A stretch of 64,000 nt of DNA from Paenibacillus thermotolerans (GCF_028745515.1 NZ_JAQZSG010000001.1:310001-374000); one strand, 5' to 3'. Positions 44,172 through 53,648 are shown, counted from the stretch's first letter. Notes: generated by a model not told the origin, from the letters alone. A program made the numbers and translations.

Positions 44172-47100
44172 ATGTCTGATATGAAAGAAAACCAAAACAA
44201 GGACGCAGCCTCGCCTTCGTCCGCTTCGTTCGGGCGAAAGTTCGTCCGGTTCGGATTCAAGTCGCTGCTATGGCTTTTCCTTGTCGGCATACTCGGCGTG
44301 ATCGTTGCCGGAGGAGCCGTAACCGGCTACGTGGCTGCGCTGGTTAAGGACGAGAAAGTGCGTACGCAGGCTGAAATTCTCGAGGCGGTGAGCACGAACA
44401 GCGAGACCGGCTTCGTGTACTTCCGGGACGGCACCGTCGTCGGCCAGCTGCGGACGGAAGAAGACCGAAGAGTAGTTACTTATCCGGAAATTCCGAAATA
44501 TGTCGAAGACGCACTCATTTCTACCGAGGACGCCGATTTTCGCAGCCATATCGGCATCGACTTTACGGCGCTCGTCAGAGCCGTCAAGCAGCGGGTGCTT
44601 GACGAGGACGAGCAGACCGGCGGCAGCACCATAACGCAGCAGCTGGCACGCCGCGTGTTTTTAAGCCTGGATAAAACCGATTCCCGCAAAATTAAAGAAA
44701 TTTTTCTCTCGCTACGGATGGAACGGTTTATGACGAAGGAAGATATTTTAGCCGCGTACCTGAACAAGGTTCCGTTCGGCAACGGCTCCTCCGGCTACAA
44801 TCTGTTCGGAATCAAGGCGGCGGCCAAAGGCATATTCGGCTTGGAGCTGAACCAGCTGAACCTCGCCCAATCCGCCTATTTGGCGGGCTTGCCGCAGCAG
44901 CCCTCCCGCTTCTCCGCTTTTACCAGCAAGGGAGAGCTGGACGAAGAAGGCTTGCGCCTAGCCCTGGAGCGTCAGCGCTGGGTGCTGCACCGCATGCGCG
45001 ATACCGGTAAAATTACGGAGGAGCAGTACCGCGATGCGCTTGCCTTCGATTTGAAGAACAGCTTGGCGAAGCCGACCCGCAAAGCGTATTCCACTTATCC
45101 GTTTTTGATGCTGGAGGTTGAGCGGCAGGCATCCGAGACGTTGGTGCTTGCCCGAAATCCGGACTTAACGTTTAAGCAGCTGCGCAGCCCGGAATACGCC
45201 GAGGCGATGAAGGATGCGCGGGAGCACCTGCTGCGGGGCGGCTACAAGGTATACACGACCATCGACAAAAACATTTACACCGCGCTGCGCGCTTATGCCG
45301 AAAATCCGGAAAACTTTACGAAGGACGATCCGAAAAAAGGCGTCGAACAAGTAGGCGCGATCCTGCTGGATAACCAAACGAGCGCCATTCTCGGCATGAT
45401 CGAGGGGCGGGACTTTCATATCGAGCAGATGAACCACGCCACACAAAGCACCCGCCAGCCGGGCTCCGCGATGAAGCCGATCGCGGCTTATTTGCCGGCG
45501 CTCGAGTCGGGAGCCATACAGCCGGGCGACGTGATCGACGATGTGCCGATCATTCTTCCGGACGGCACGTCGGGGATTCATATTCCGCAAAACTGGGACG
45601 GCAAGTACCATGGACTAGTCACCGCGCGGCAAGCGCTGAATCAATCGTGGAACATCCCGGCCATCAAGCTGTTTGTGGATACCGTCACGATTCCGGCCGC
45701 GTGGGATTTCGCCAAGAAGCTAGGCATTACCAGCTTGACCGAGGACGACTACCATGCGCGGACGGGCGTCATCGGCGGACTGGAGCACGGCGTTTCCGTC
45801 GAAGAGCTGACGAACGCCTACTCCGCTATCGCCAATAAGGGCCAGTTTAACGACGCCTACTTAATCAGCAAAATTACCGACTCCGAGGACAATGTGATCT
45901 ACGAGCACAAGCTGGCGCCGGAACCGGTATTTTCGGAGCAAACGGCGTATTTGATGACGGACATGATGCGCACCGTTATTTCGAGCGGCACTGCGACGGA
46001 GGTGAAGCGCCGGTTTAAATACGGCAAAGACATCCCGATCGTCGGCAAAACCGGAACGACTTCGGAAAACTACGATCTCTGGTTCGTAGGCTATTCCCCC
46101 GACGTGACGCTTGGCGTATGGGTCGGGTACGATCAGCCTTCCACCTTGAAGGAATCGCTCAGGGCGAAACGGGTTTGGGCGGATGTCATGAACACGCTCG
46201 TCGAAACGAAGCCCGAGCTGTTTGCGACAAAAGAATTCGAAATGCCGGAAGGCATCGTGCAAAAGACCGTCTCCCGCGTTTCCGGCGATTTGCCGAGCGA
46301 AACGGTCATTAAAGAAAAGCTTACGGTTACGGATTTGTTCAACCGCAAATATATTCCGACCAAAGTGGACGATGTACTGCAGGTGGCTAAGATCGTAAAC
46401 GTCAAAGGCAAATCGTACATTCCGCAATCGGGAACGCCGGACGATATGACGAGAACGATGCCCGTCGTCGTGCGTGAAGAGCCGATATCCGATCTGCTGA
46501 AGCGCATCGAGGAATTGATGAATAAAATTCCCGAGAAGAAGCGCAAGCCGCTCGAACGCTACCGTCCGAACGACGGCTTCGGCGATGCGCCGACGGAGAC
46601 GGACCCGCGGGTGGAGGACGGCGTCAATCCGACGCCGCCTGCGAAGCTGTCGAGCCTAAAAACCGACAAAGGCTTCAAAGTCATGTTCTCTCCGAGTCCG
46701 CATAACGATATCGCAGGCTATCGCGTCTATCGTTCCGTAGACGGCGGCCCGTTCCAGCAGATGCCGGGCAAGACCGTCCTGAACGGGGATATTACCGCGT
46801 TTTACGACGACATCGATGAGAACCGGACGTTCGGATACTATATCGTCGCCGTCGACATTGCCGGCAAAACGTCGGCGCCGAGCGAACCGCTTTATATCGG
46901 GCCTGCCGGGGGTACGCCGTTCAATCCGTCCGATACGACGGGCGACGGTACGGATCCGCTCGATTCGGGCGCGGGCGACGGATCCGGAGACGGCGGTACC
47001 GGAGACGGCGGAGGCGCCGCTGCCGGAGCGCCGGCGGCACCGTCTCAGCCGACTGCGGAAGCGCGCGATCTCGGCGTTAAGCTCTCATGGGCGGCCAGCC

Positions 47101-47291
47101 CCGCCGAGCAAGCCGTCGCGAAATATAACGTCTACTTCGCGCAAGCTGAGTCCGGTCCGTATCAGTTGATCGGCTCGACGGAAGGAACGACTTTCGAATA
47201 CATCTCCGTTTCGGTCGGCGGCTGGTACCGCATTACGGCGGAGAACGGCGCCGGGGAATCTCCCCCTTCGCCTTCCGTACATTTGGAGTAA
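44172..47291 (+). CDS. ponA: Class A penicillin-binding protein 1A with C-terminal fibronectin-like domains
   Basis: 1039 residues. A cytosolic tail and one membrane span (KSLLWLFLVGILGVIVAGGAV) lead to a GT51 glycosyltransferase (EDADFRSHIGID, GGSTITQQLARR), and a transpeptidase with STRQPGSAMKP (SxxK), SWN and VGKTGTTSENYDLW. The C-terminal 250 residues hold two fibronectin-III-like domains (KLSSLKTDKGFKVMFS and AEARDLGVKLSWAAS) separated by a Gly/Asp-rich linker. It polymerises and crosslinks peptidoglycan. The ATG at 44172 follows GGGGAGGT at 9-10 bases. Similar tailed PBP1 proteins occur in B. subtilis PonA. Confidence 0.93.
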   Translation: MSDMKENQNKDAASPSSASFGRKFVRFGFKSLLWLFLVGILGVIVAGGAVTGYVAALVKDEKVRTQAEILEAVSTNSETGFVYFRDGTVVGQLRTEEDRRVVTYPEIPKYVEDALISTEDADFRSHIGIDFTALVRAVKQRVLDEDEQTGGSTITQQLARRVFLSLDKTDSRKIKEIFLSLRMERFMTKEDILAAYLNKVPFGNGSSGYNLFGIKAAAKGIFGLELNQLNLAQSAYLAGLPQQPSRFSAFTSKGELDEEGLRLALERQRWVLHRMRDTGKITEEQYRDALAFDLKNSLAKPTRKAYSTYPFLMLEVERQASETLVLARNPDLTFKQLRSPEYAEAMKDAREHLLRGGYKVYTTIDKNIYTALRAYAENPENFTKDDPKKGVEQVGAILLDNQTSAILGMIEGRDFHIEQMNHATQSTRQPGSAMKPIAAYLPALESGAIQPGDVIDDVPIILPDGTSGIHIPQNWDGKYHGLVTARQALNQSWNIPAIKLFVDTVTIPAAWDFAKKLGITSLTEDDYHARTGVIGGLEHGVSVEELTNAYSAIANKGQFNDAYLISKITDSEDNVIYEHKLAPEPVFSEQTAYLMTDMMRTVISSGTATEVKRRFKYGKDIPIVGKTGTTSENYDLWFVGYSPDVTLGVWVGYDQPSTLKESLRAKRVWADVMNTLVETKPELFATKEFEMPEGIVQKTVSRVSGDLPSETVIKEKLTVTDLFNRKYIPTKVDDVLQVAKIVNVKGKSYIPQSGTPDDMTRTMPVVVREEPISDLLKRIEELMNKIPEKKRKPLERYRPNDGFGDAPTETDPRVEDGVNPTPPAKLSSLKTDKGFKVMFSPSPHNDIAGYRVYRSVDGGPFQQMPGKTVLNGDITAFYDDIDENRTFGYYIVAVDIAGKTSAPSEPLYIGPAGGTPFNPSDTTGDGTDPLDSGAGDGSGDGGTGDGGGAAAGAPAAPSQPTAEARDLGVKLSWAASPAEQAVAKYNVYFAQAESGPYQLIGSTEGTTFEYISVSVGGWYRITAENGAGESPPSPSVHLE

Positions 47292-47297
47292 AGAAAA

Positions 47298-47330
47298 AAG
47301 CGACAGCCATTGACGATGGACTGTCGCTTT
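47298..47330 (+). terminator. Terminator of the PBP gene
   Basis: AAAGCGACAG / CTGTCGCTTT with an inner CAT/ATG pair and a TTTTT tail, 7 bp after the stop. Confidence 0.88.
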
Positions 47331-47348
47331 TTTTATGCATCGGAGAAA

Positions 47349-47534
47349 TAGCATCACTAGGAGTTGCTGTTGGGGCCATATTTTGCGCCTTTGAAAAACA
47401 TAAGCACACTGTAAGTTGCTATCTCGGCAAAAACGGCTCTCTACTCACCATTTTTACGTGATTAACAACTCGTAGTGTGCTTAATTTCTACAGAACCCTT
47501 AATACCAACCGATTAACAACTCATAGTGATGCTA
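47349..47534. repeat. Four-unit nested inverted repeat (element 2)
   Basis: Four 21-bp units: 47349-47369 and 47401-47421 on the plus strand, 47463-47483 and 47514-47534 inverted. Outer units share TAGCATCACTA and GAGTTG (18 of 20 identical to each other); inner units share TAAGCACACT and AGTTG. Spacers are 31, 41 and 30 bp. The inverted units end in GTTAAT. It lies between the PBP terminator and mtnN, whose stop is 4 bp beyond it, and holds no gene. The layout matches element 1 at 29943-30125 although most bases differ. Confidence 0.85.
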
Positions 47535-47537
47535 AAA

Positions 47538-48242
47538 TCAAATACCCCGCTTCAGCATCTCTTCCACGATACTTCCGGACCGTTCCGAGGCAAGCTTCGT
47601 AAATTCCTCGAAATTTACATGCGCCGAGCCGTCCGCCCGATCCGACATGGAGCGGAGCACGACATACGGCACGCCGTTCAGACGGCATACTTGAGCGACC
47701 GCCGAGCCTTCCATCTCGACACAATCGCCCTGCAGCTCCCGCCGAAGCAGCTCGACGGTTTCTCTGCTGGCGACAAACTGATCCCCGGACAGCACTCTTC
47801 CCTTACGCGCCTTCCCCGGGTATAAAGCTTCGCTCGCCGCAAACGCCGTCTCCACCAGCCGCTCGTCCGCCGGAAATACCGACTCTTCGGTATATGGAAT
47901 GACGCCCCTGGCAAAGCCGAGCGGCGTTACGTCCATATCGTGCTGAATGCAATCCGTGGACACGACGATATCCCCGATGTTAAGCTCCGGATGAAGCGCA
48001 CCCGCCACACCGGTAAAAATAACGCAGTCGACGCCGAAGCGATCGATCAGCAGCTGCGTGCATACGGCGGCATTCACCTTCCCTACGCCGCACTTGCACA
48101 GAACGACCTTCTTGCCGAGCCAGTCGCCTTTACGAAATTCGATGCCGGCGACCGTAATCGTCTCGGCATTTCCGATCCGTTCCAAAAAGCGTTCGATTTC
48201 CTCTTGCATGGCGCCGATCAATCCGACGGTTTCAAACGACAT
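47538..48242 (-). CDS. mtnN: 5'-methylthioadenosine/S-adenosylhomocysteine nucleosidase
   Basis: 234 residues. It cleaves adenine from methylthioadenosine and S-adenosylhomocysteine. The purine phosphorylase fold shows GVAGALHPELNIGDIVVSTD, the substrate site CVEMEGSAVAQVC and the catalytic Asp in SDRADGSAHVNFEEF. The ATG is preceded by GAGGAGG at about 9 bases, which directly follows the T-tract of the ccpA terminator. Confidence 0.93.
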   Translation of the reverse strand: MSFETVGLIGAMQEEIERFLERIGNAETITVAGIEFRKGDWLGKKVVLCKCGVGKVNAAVCTQLLIDRFGVDCVIFTGVAGALHPELNIGDIVVSTDCIQHDMDVTPLGFARGVIPYTEESVFPADERLVETAFAASEALYPGKARKGRVLSGDQFVASRETVELLRRELQGDCVEMEGSAVAQVCRLNGVPYVVLRSMSDRADGSAHVNFEEFTKLASERSGSIVEEMLKRGI

Positions 48243-48268
48243 TCCTTACATCCTCCTCAAAAAAAAGA

Positions 48269-48287
48269 GGCTCATTATACATGAGCC
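48269..48287 (-). terminator. Terminator overlapping the ccpA stop codon
   Basis: GGCTCAT-TATAC-ATGAGCC hairpin followed on the minus strand by TCTTTTTTTTG. The ccpA stop codon (TAA) lies in its loop and the start of the 3' arm. Confidence 0.8.
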
Positions 48288-49276
48288 ACGGATTTGCGCA
48301 TAATCATTTCGTGGGGCAGTACGACGGTCGGGCTGGATACCGGTTCTTTCTTCATCAATTTCGTGAGCAGCCGCATCGATACGGCGCCGATGTCATACAT
48401 CGGCTGCGCGACGGTAGAAAGCATCGGGCGCACCATCGAGGCCATTCGAATGTTGTCGACCGAAATAACGGAAATATCCTCCGGCACCCGGAGACCGTGA
48501 TCCTGAATGGCGTGAATCGCTCCGATCGCCATCTCGTCCGTTGCCGCGAATATCGCCGTCGGACGATTGTCCAATCCCAAGAAATACTCCATCGTCTCAA
48601 TGCCGGACTCATATTTATAGTTACCGATCCGAACATAGGCTTCTTGGAACGGAATGCCTGCCGCTTCCAGAGCGGTCTTGTAGCCTTGGTAACGCGCAAA
48701 GCCGTTCGACGGGTCCTGCAAATTGCCCGAAATCATGCCGATGCTGCGGTGACCGTGCTGGATCAAGGAAGTGACCGCATCGAATGCGGCCCGCTCATGA
48801 TCGATGTCTACCGACGGCATGATGTGATTGGCATCCGTCGTTGCACAGAGCACGATCGGCACGGAATTCCGGAACGCTTCGATATGCTCGTCCGTTACGA
48901 TTCCGCCCATAAAAAGAAGTCCGTCCACCTGCTTCTCGAGAAGCGTGTTGATTACGCGGATTTCCTTCTCCTTCTTCTTATCGGAGTTACACAAAATCAT
49001 GTTGTAGTGATACATATTGGCGATATCCTCGATGCCCCGAACGACCTCGGAATACATCGTGTTGGAAATATCGGGAATGACGACTCCGACGGTCGTCGTC
49101 TTCTTGCTCGCAAGTCCGCGCGCTACGGCGTTCGGGCGGTAGCCGAGCCGCTCGATGGCCTCGAAAACCTTCTTTCGCGTCTGCGGCTTGACGTTCGGAT
49201 TATTGTTGACGACCCTGGATACGGTCGCCATCGATACGCCCGCTTCCCTGGCCACGTCATAAATTGTTACAGTCAC
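48275..49276 (-). CDS. ccpA: Catabolite control protein A
   Basis: 333 residues. A LacI-family regulator that binds cre sites with HPr-Ser-P (or Crh). The DNA-binding helix-turn-helix is [20 protein letters not shown]; the hinge and core closely follow B. subtilis CcpA, for example [35 protein letters not shown] and [18 protein letters not shown]. The start is GTG at 49276: GGAG lies 8 bases upstream and the following TVTIYDV matches the family. An ATG at 49282 would sit only 2 bases past GGAG. mtnN follows it on the same strand, past a terminator. Confidence 0.95.
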   Translation of the reverse strand: MTVTIYDVAREAGVSMATVSRVVNNNPNVKPQTRKKVFEAIERLGYRPNAVARGLASKKTTTVGVVIPDISNTMYSEVVRGIEDIANMYHYNMILCNSDKKKEKEIRVINTLLEKQVDGLLFMGGIVTDEHIEAFRNSVPIVLCATTDANHIMPSVDIDHERAAFDAVTSLIQHGHRSIGMISGNLQDPSNGFARYQGYKTALEAAGIPFQEAYVRIGNYKYESGIETMEYFLGLDNRPTAIFAATDEMAIGAIHAIQDHGLRVPEDISVISVDNIRMASMVRPMLSTVAQPMYDIGAVSMRLLTKLMKKEPVSSPTVVLPHEMIMRKSVAHV

Positions 49277-49399
49277 GTGCATTCTCTCCAATAAACAAAA
49301 ATTTGTACGTCCAATCCAAGATAAGGTTATCATACGACAAAAATTTGCTTTGCGCAACGCTGACGCCTTCTTGCCTCCAAAGAAAAACGCCAAAAAGAA

Positions 49400-49417
49400 A
49401 AACCTCCGGGGAGGTTT
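49400..49417 (-). terminator. Terminator behind the zinc-ribbon gene
   Basis: AAACCTCC-GG-GGAGGTTT palindrome, followed on the minus strand by TTTCTTTTTGG, 18 bp after the stop of the gene at 49435. Confidence 0.78.
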
Positions 49418-49434
49418 ATGTCGAAATACGGTAT

Positions 49435-49845
49435 TTAATATGTAGCGATTCTTTTCTTCGTTATTTGCGAGAGCCTCTCCCGAATATTGTTCGCCCATTC
49501 GGTATCGTGAACGGATTGGGCAAGCAGCAGCAGGTCCAGCAGCTCGTTCACACGTTCGCTTATGATATGCTCCAAAGGCACATGGCTCCGGTCTTTTCTG
49601 GTTGCCTCCCGCAGTAAAAACGCGAACTCGTTCACTTCATGAAAAAAGATTTGCTTCTTCTCCGAGGCATCGCCCAGCGAACGAAGGAGATCCGACAGCT
49701 CCGGCTTCGCATCGGGATGCACGATGCTCCGTTCACAGCCGGAGCAGGATAATACCGGTACGTTCTCGATGGTCACTTTGCCCGAGAAGATCACCGTTCT
49801 TAAGCGAATTTCCATCGTTGCGCCGCAAACGCATTGTTTTTCCAA
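49435..49845 (-). CDS. Zinc-ribbon (YgiT-like) small protein
   Basis: 136 residues. It begins with a metal-binding pair CVCG (residues 5-8) and a second pair SCSGCERS (about 33-40), spaced as in zinc ribbons of the YgiT type. The rest is helical ([17 protein letters not shown] and later [15 protein letters not shown]) with many charged residues. The start is TTG at 49845: AGGAGGG is 6 bases upstream and the protein begins LEKQCVCG. The frame is open another 75 codons upstream but has no ribosome binding site there. It lies between ptsI and ccpA. Function unknown. Confidence 0.75.
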   Translation of the reverse strand: MEKQCVCGATMEIRLRTVIFSGKVTIENVPVLSCSGCERSIVHPDAKPELSDLLRSLGDASEKKQIFFHEVNEFAFLLREATRKDRSHVPLEHIISERVNELLDLLLLAQSVHDTEWANNIRERLSQITKKRIATY

Positions 49846-49954
49846 AACAAACCCTCCTAGAGAGGAAGACCATTCTTCCTGCTTGTAGAGTATATTCGCT
49901 CCGGGAAAACAAAACTCCTTCCGCTGCACGATAGTACTTATTGGCAACGCTCGC

Positions 49955-51712
49955 TTACTCGTCTTCCGGGCTTTCCTCCAACGATTTGTCGTACGCGCCG
50001 AGCGCCTGGCGAATGTCCGCCGCGGAACGCATGGACATAATCCGCTCCAGCAGCCGCGCGCTCTCCTCATACGTTGCCCGAAGCAGCCGGTTTTTCAGCG
50101 GCAGCATCAAACCGCCGGCCATGCTCAAATCGCGGACGCCGAGCCCTAACCAAACCGGCAGCGCCAGCGGGTCCCCGGCCATCTCCCCGCACACCGAAAC
50201 CGACACGCCGGCTTGCCGGGCGGAGGCAACCGCCTGCGAGATCAGTCTCAGCACCGCCGGGTGAAACGGTTCGTAATGGCTCGCGATATGCTCGTTCATG
50301 CGGTCCGCCGCGAGAACGTATTGCGTTAAATCGTTCGTCCCGATGCTGAAGAAGTCCACCTCTTGCGCCAGCAGATCGGAGATGAGCGCAGCCGCCGGGA
50401 CCTCGATCATAATGCCGATTTGGAGCCGTTCGTCGAACGGATGGCCTTCTTCTCTCAGCTCATTCATGGCCCGCGACAGGATGGCTTTCGCCGCATGCAG
50501 CTGCTCCACTGAGGATACCATCGGAAACATGACGCGGACTTTCCCGTAGGCGCTCGCTCTGACGATCGCGCGCAGCTGAGTTAAGAACGGCTCCTGATGC
50601 ACTAAGGAAATGCGAATGGAACGCAAGCCGAGCACCGGATTTTCCTCTTCAGGCAGCTCCAAATAGTCGAGCTTCTTGTCGCCTCCGACGTCCAGCGTAC
50701 GGATCGTGAGCGGTTTGCCGGCGAGCATTTGGGCGGCCTGCCGGTAAATGACGAATTGCTCTTCCTCCGAAGGGTACGTATCCCGATCCATATAAATGAA
50801 CTCCGTGCGGAACAAGCCGACGCCTTCGGCGCCGCTCGAAAGCGCGCCCTCCAGCTCTTTCAGCGACGCGATATTGACGAATAAATGCGTCCGGACTCCG
50901 TCTTTCGTGACCGCCGGCAAATCGGCCAGAGAAAACAGACGCTCCCTCGCCTCCAGCTCCTTTTCCCGAAGCTTCAAGTGCCTGGACACCGTATCATCGG
51001 GCGGATTGATGTATACTTCTCCGGTCTTGCCGTTGATGACGAGCGTGTCGCCCGTTTCGACCGGTGCTGGCAGCTTTCCTTCCAAGCCGACGACCATCGG
51101 AATGTTCATCGCTCTAGCCATGATCGCCGCATGCGAGGTGCCGCCGCCCGCCATCATGGCGATGCCCAGCACGTTGGTTGGGTTCAGATGAGCCAGCTGC
51201 GAAGGCGAAACCTCCTTCGCCACGAGGACGAACGGACGATTGTCCGCCGGCATCTTCACTTCGGGAGAACCGATCAAGTGCTTTAACAGCCGGTTGCCGA
51301 CATCCTTTATGTCCAGAGCCCGCTCCTTCATATATTGATCGTCCAATAAGTCGAACATGCCCACGAACTTGTCCATGACTTCCTTGACGGCCACTTCGGC
51401 AGCCTTATAATGGCGCCGGATAATGCCTTGAATTTCGTTCATGAATACCGGATCGTCCAGTATGGCCAAATGTGCGTCGAATATGTTCGACTCCGATTCG
51501 CCGATATATCCCGAAATTTCCTGTTTAATCAAATGGATTTCTTGTTTGGAATGGCGAATGCCCTCATACAGCCGCTCAAATTCGGCGGCCAAATCCTCCA
51601 CTCCGATTCGGTGATCCGGCACATCCCATTCCAGGCTCGGCAGCACGAACGCTTTGCCTACCGCGATGCCCGCGGAAGCCCCGATACCTGTTGCTTTACG
51701 AGCGATGGACAT
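49955..51712 (-). CDS. ptsI: PTS enzyme I (phosphoenolpyruvate-protein phosphotransferase)
   Basis: 585 residues. It takes phosphate from PEP on the histidine of GGGTSHAAIMARAMNIP and passes it to HPr. The C-terminal PEP-binding barrel shows LRSIRISLVHQEPF, KVRVMFPMVSSVEQ, IGTNDLTQYVLAADR and VSVCGEMAGDPLALPVWLGLG. It overlaps the upstream EIICBA gene by 17 bp, so the two are one unit. No gene for HPr (ptsH) is adjacent, although ptsHI is the usual pair. Confidence 0.95.
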   Translation of the reverse strand: MSIARKATGIGASAGIAVGKAFVLPSLEWDVPDHRIGVEDLAAEFERLYEGIRHSKQEIHLIKQEISGYIGESESNIFDAHLAILDDPVFMNEIQGIIRRHYKAAEVAVKEVMDKFVGMFDLLDDQYMKERALDIKDVGNRLLKHLIGSPEVKMPADNRPFVLVAKEVSPSQLAHLNPTNVLGIAMMAGGGTSHAAIMARAMNIPMVVGLEGKLPAPVETGDTLVINGKTGEVYINPPDDTVSRHLKLREKELEARERLFSLADLPAVTKDGVRTHLFVNIASLKELEGALSSGAEGVGLFRTEFIYMDRDTYPSEEEQFVIYRQAAQMLAGKPLTIRTLDVGGDKKLDYLELPEEENPVLGLRSIRISLVHQEPFLTQLRAIVRASAYGKVRVMFPMVSSVEQLHAAKAILSRAMNELREEGHPFDERLQIGIMIEVPAAALISDLLAQEVDFFSIGTNDLTQYVLAADRMNEHIASHYEPFHPAVLRLISQAVASARQAGVSVSVCGEMAGDPLALPVWLGLGVRDLSMAGGLMLPLKNRLLRATYEESARLLERIMSMRSAADIRQALGAYDKSLEESPEDE

Positions 51713-53579
51713 CCTGATCCTCCTCCTTCATCGTGACGGACATAATCGACGCTTGGCCTTTCTTTACGGCTCCCCATGGAGCGAAGCTCCACGATTTGAC
51801 GCGGCCCGGGTTCGTGACCAGCATCGGCGTAGCAAGCGATTTGGCATGCTTGCGAAGCTTGGCGATATCGAACGAAATCAGCAGCTGACCGGGCTTGACC
51901 GTCTCCTGCTCTTGAACGTGCGATTGGAATACTCCGTGCGCATTCGACGTATCGATCCCGATATGAAGCAGCACCTCAAGCCCTTCGTCCGTAGCGATTC
52001 CAAGCGCATGCATCGTTGGGTAGATATGCACAATTTTGCCGGATACCGGGGAAACCAATTCGCCGCGCTCCGGCATAAACGCCACTCCGCGGCCTACAAT
52101 GCCTTCGGCGAACACCGGATCCGGAACTTCCTCAAGCGGAATCATCCGTCCGCTCACCGGCGAGTAGAAGGATACGCCTCGCGGATCTTTCCGAATCACC
52201 TTCATAATTTCTTCGCGGATCAGCTCGGAGAACGTGCCGAACACAACCTGCACGTTGCCCCCGCCCAGCGTTATGACGCCGGCTGCCCCGAGATGGCGAA
52301 GCGCGGCCGCGTCCAACGAACGGTCGTTCACAAGCGTAAGCCTAAGGCGGGTTATGCAGGCTTCCATATGAGTAATATTTTCTTTGCCTCCGAGCGCCTG
52401 CAAAATAAGCGGGGCGCGGTACGGTATGTCGCCCGCCCATTCGTCGAGCGCCGAGCCTTCTTCGCGGCCTGGAGTAGGAATCTGGAATTTTCGGATCGCC
52501 CATCGGAACAGGAAATAATACCCGAATCCGTACACCAATCCGATCGGAATCAGCATCCAGCCGTTCTTCGCCAGGTGGAAGTTGATGATGTAATCGATCG
52601 CCCCGGCGGAGAACGAAAAGCCGTGATGGATGTCGAGCAAATAGGTGATCCACATCGATAATCCGGACAATACGGCATGTACGACAAACAAGTACGGCGC
52701 CACGAACAAAAACGCAAACTCGATCGGTTCGGTGACGCCGGTGAGGAAGGAGGATAACGCCGCCGTCAAGAACGTCGCCCGAACGGCAGGCTTCAAATCT
52801 TCCCTTGCCTCGTGAATGATCGCGAACGCGATCGCCGGCAGCGCGAACATCATGATCGGATACAGCCCCGCCATATACGTGCCGGCTGTCGGATCCCCCG
52901 CAAAAAATCTCGGCAAATCCCCGTAAAAGATCGTTCCGTCGTCCCGTTCGAAAGTCCCCGTTTGGAAATAGATGACATTATTCAATATATGGTGCAATCC
53001 GGAAGGAACCAGCAGTCTATGAAACATGCCGTACAAGAACGTACCGAAGCCGCCCATTCCTAGCACGATGTCGCTCAACTCAAACAGTCCCGCCTGCAAA
53101 TAAGGACCGATATGTACGATCAGAAATGAGAACAATACGGAAGCGAAGCTCATGATCAGCAACACCGAGCGCGGTCCGCCGAAAAATTGAATGTATTCCG
53201 GAAAACGGACTCCTTTAAAGCGATGGTACAGCAGCGCAGCCATCAGTCCGATGATGATGCCTCCCGTAACGCCTAACTGAAATCCTTGGGGAATGAAAAA
53301 TTGCGTAACCCTATCGTATATAAAATACCCGACCAGCGCGGACATGCCGGCGACGCCTGCGCTTTCCGTCAAGCCCAGCGCTACGCCGATCGCGAATATG
53401 TATGGCAAATAAATAAATACCGTCATTCCGGCAAAAGTAAGCATCTCGCCGGTTTGTCCCATGCCGGCGGCTTCCCAATCGAATGAACCGAGACGGATCA
53501 AGATGGCCGCAGCGGGAAGCGCGATCGTAGGTATCATTAACGAACGGCCGAATTGCTGCAGCATTCCCATCGTATTCAT
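51696..53579 (-). CDS. nagE: PTS EIICBA permease, N-acetylglucosamine type
   Basis: 627 residues. EIIC (ten spans, residues 1-380), EIIB with the phosphocysteine in EACITRLRL, and EIIA with active histidine in LLHIGIDT. Segments such as GTIFYGDLPRFFAGDPTAGT and HHGFSFSAGAIDY match E. coli NagE (GDINRFYAGDGTAGM, AGFSFSAGAIDY) better than glucose-specific PtsG, so GlcNAc is the likelier substrate; glucose is not excluded. The ATG at 53579 follows GGGGGGGATC at 8 bases. It is the first gene of a unit with ptsI. Confidence 0.88.
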   Translation of the reverse strand: MNTMGMLQQFGRSLMIPTIALPAAAILIRLGSFDWEAAGMGQTGEMLTFAGMTVFIYLPYIFAIGVALGLTESAGVAGMSALVGYFIYDRVTQFFIPQGFQLGVTGGIIIGLMAALLYHRFKGVRFPEYIQFFGGPRSVLLIMSFASVLFSFLIVHIGPYLQAGLFELSDIVLGMGGFGTFLYGMFHRLLVPSGLHHILNNVIYFQTGTFERDDGTIFYGDLPRFFAGDPTAGTYMAGLYPIMMFALPAIAFAIIHEAREDLKPAVRATFLTAALSSFLTGVTEPIEFAFLFVAPYLFVVHAVLSGLSMWITYLLDIHHGFSFSAGAIDYIINFHLAKNGWMLIPIGLVYGFGYYFLFRWAIRKFQIPTPGREEGSALDEWAGDIPYRAPLILQALGGKENITHMEACITRLRLTLVNDRSLDAAALRHLGAAGVITLGGGNVQVVFGTFSELIREEIMKVIRKDPRGVSFYSPVSGRMIPLEEVPDPVFAEGIVGRGVAFMPERGELVSPVSGKIVHIYPTMHALGIATDEGLEVLLHIGIDTSNAHGVFQSHVQEQETVKPGQLLISFDIAKLRKHAKSLATPMLVTNPGRVKSWSFAPWGAVKKGQASIMSVTMKEEDQDVHRS

Positions 53580-53608
53580 TGTGGGATCCCCCCCTTTCCA
53601 TAGCACTA

Positions 53609-53637
53609 ATGGTAATTGGAGAACAATGGATTGTCAA
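53609..53637 (-). promoter_or_regulatory. Promoter of the EIICBA-ptsI unit
   Basis: On the minus strand TTGACA (complement of 53632-53637) and TACCAT (53609-53614) are 17 bp apart, about 30 bp before the start codon. The -35 box is part of an ACAAT-CC-ATTGT palindrome. I see no cre-like site or antiterminator of the GlcT/LicT type here. Confidence 0.6.
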
Positions 53638-53648
53638 AGCAAGCAAAA

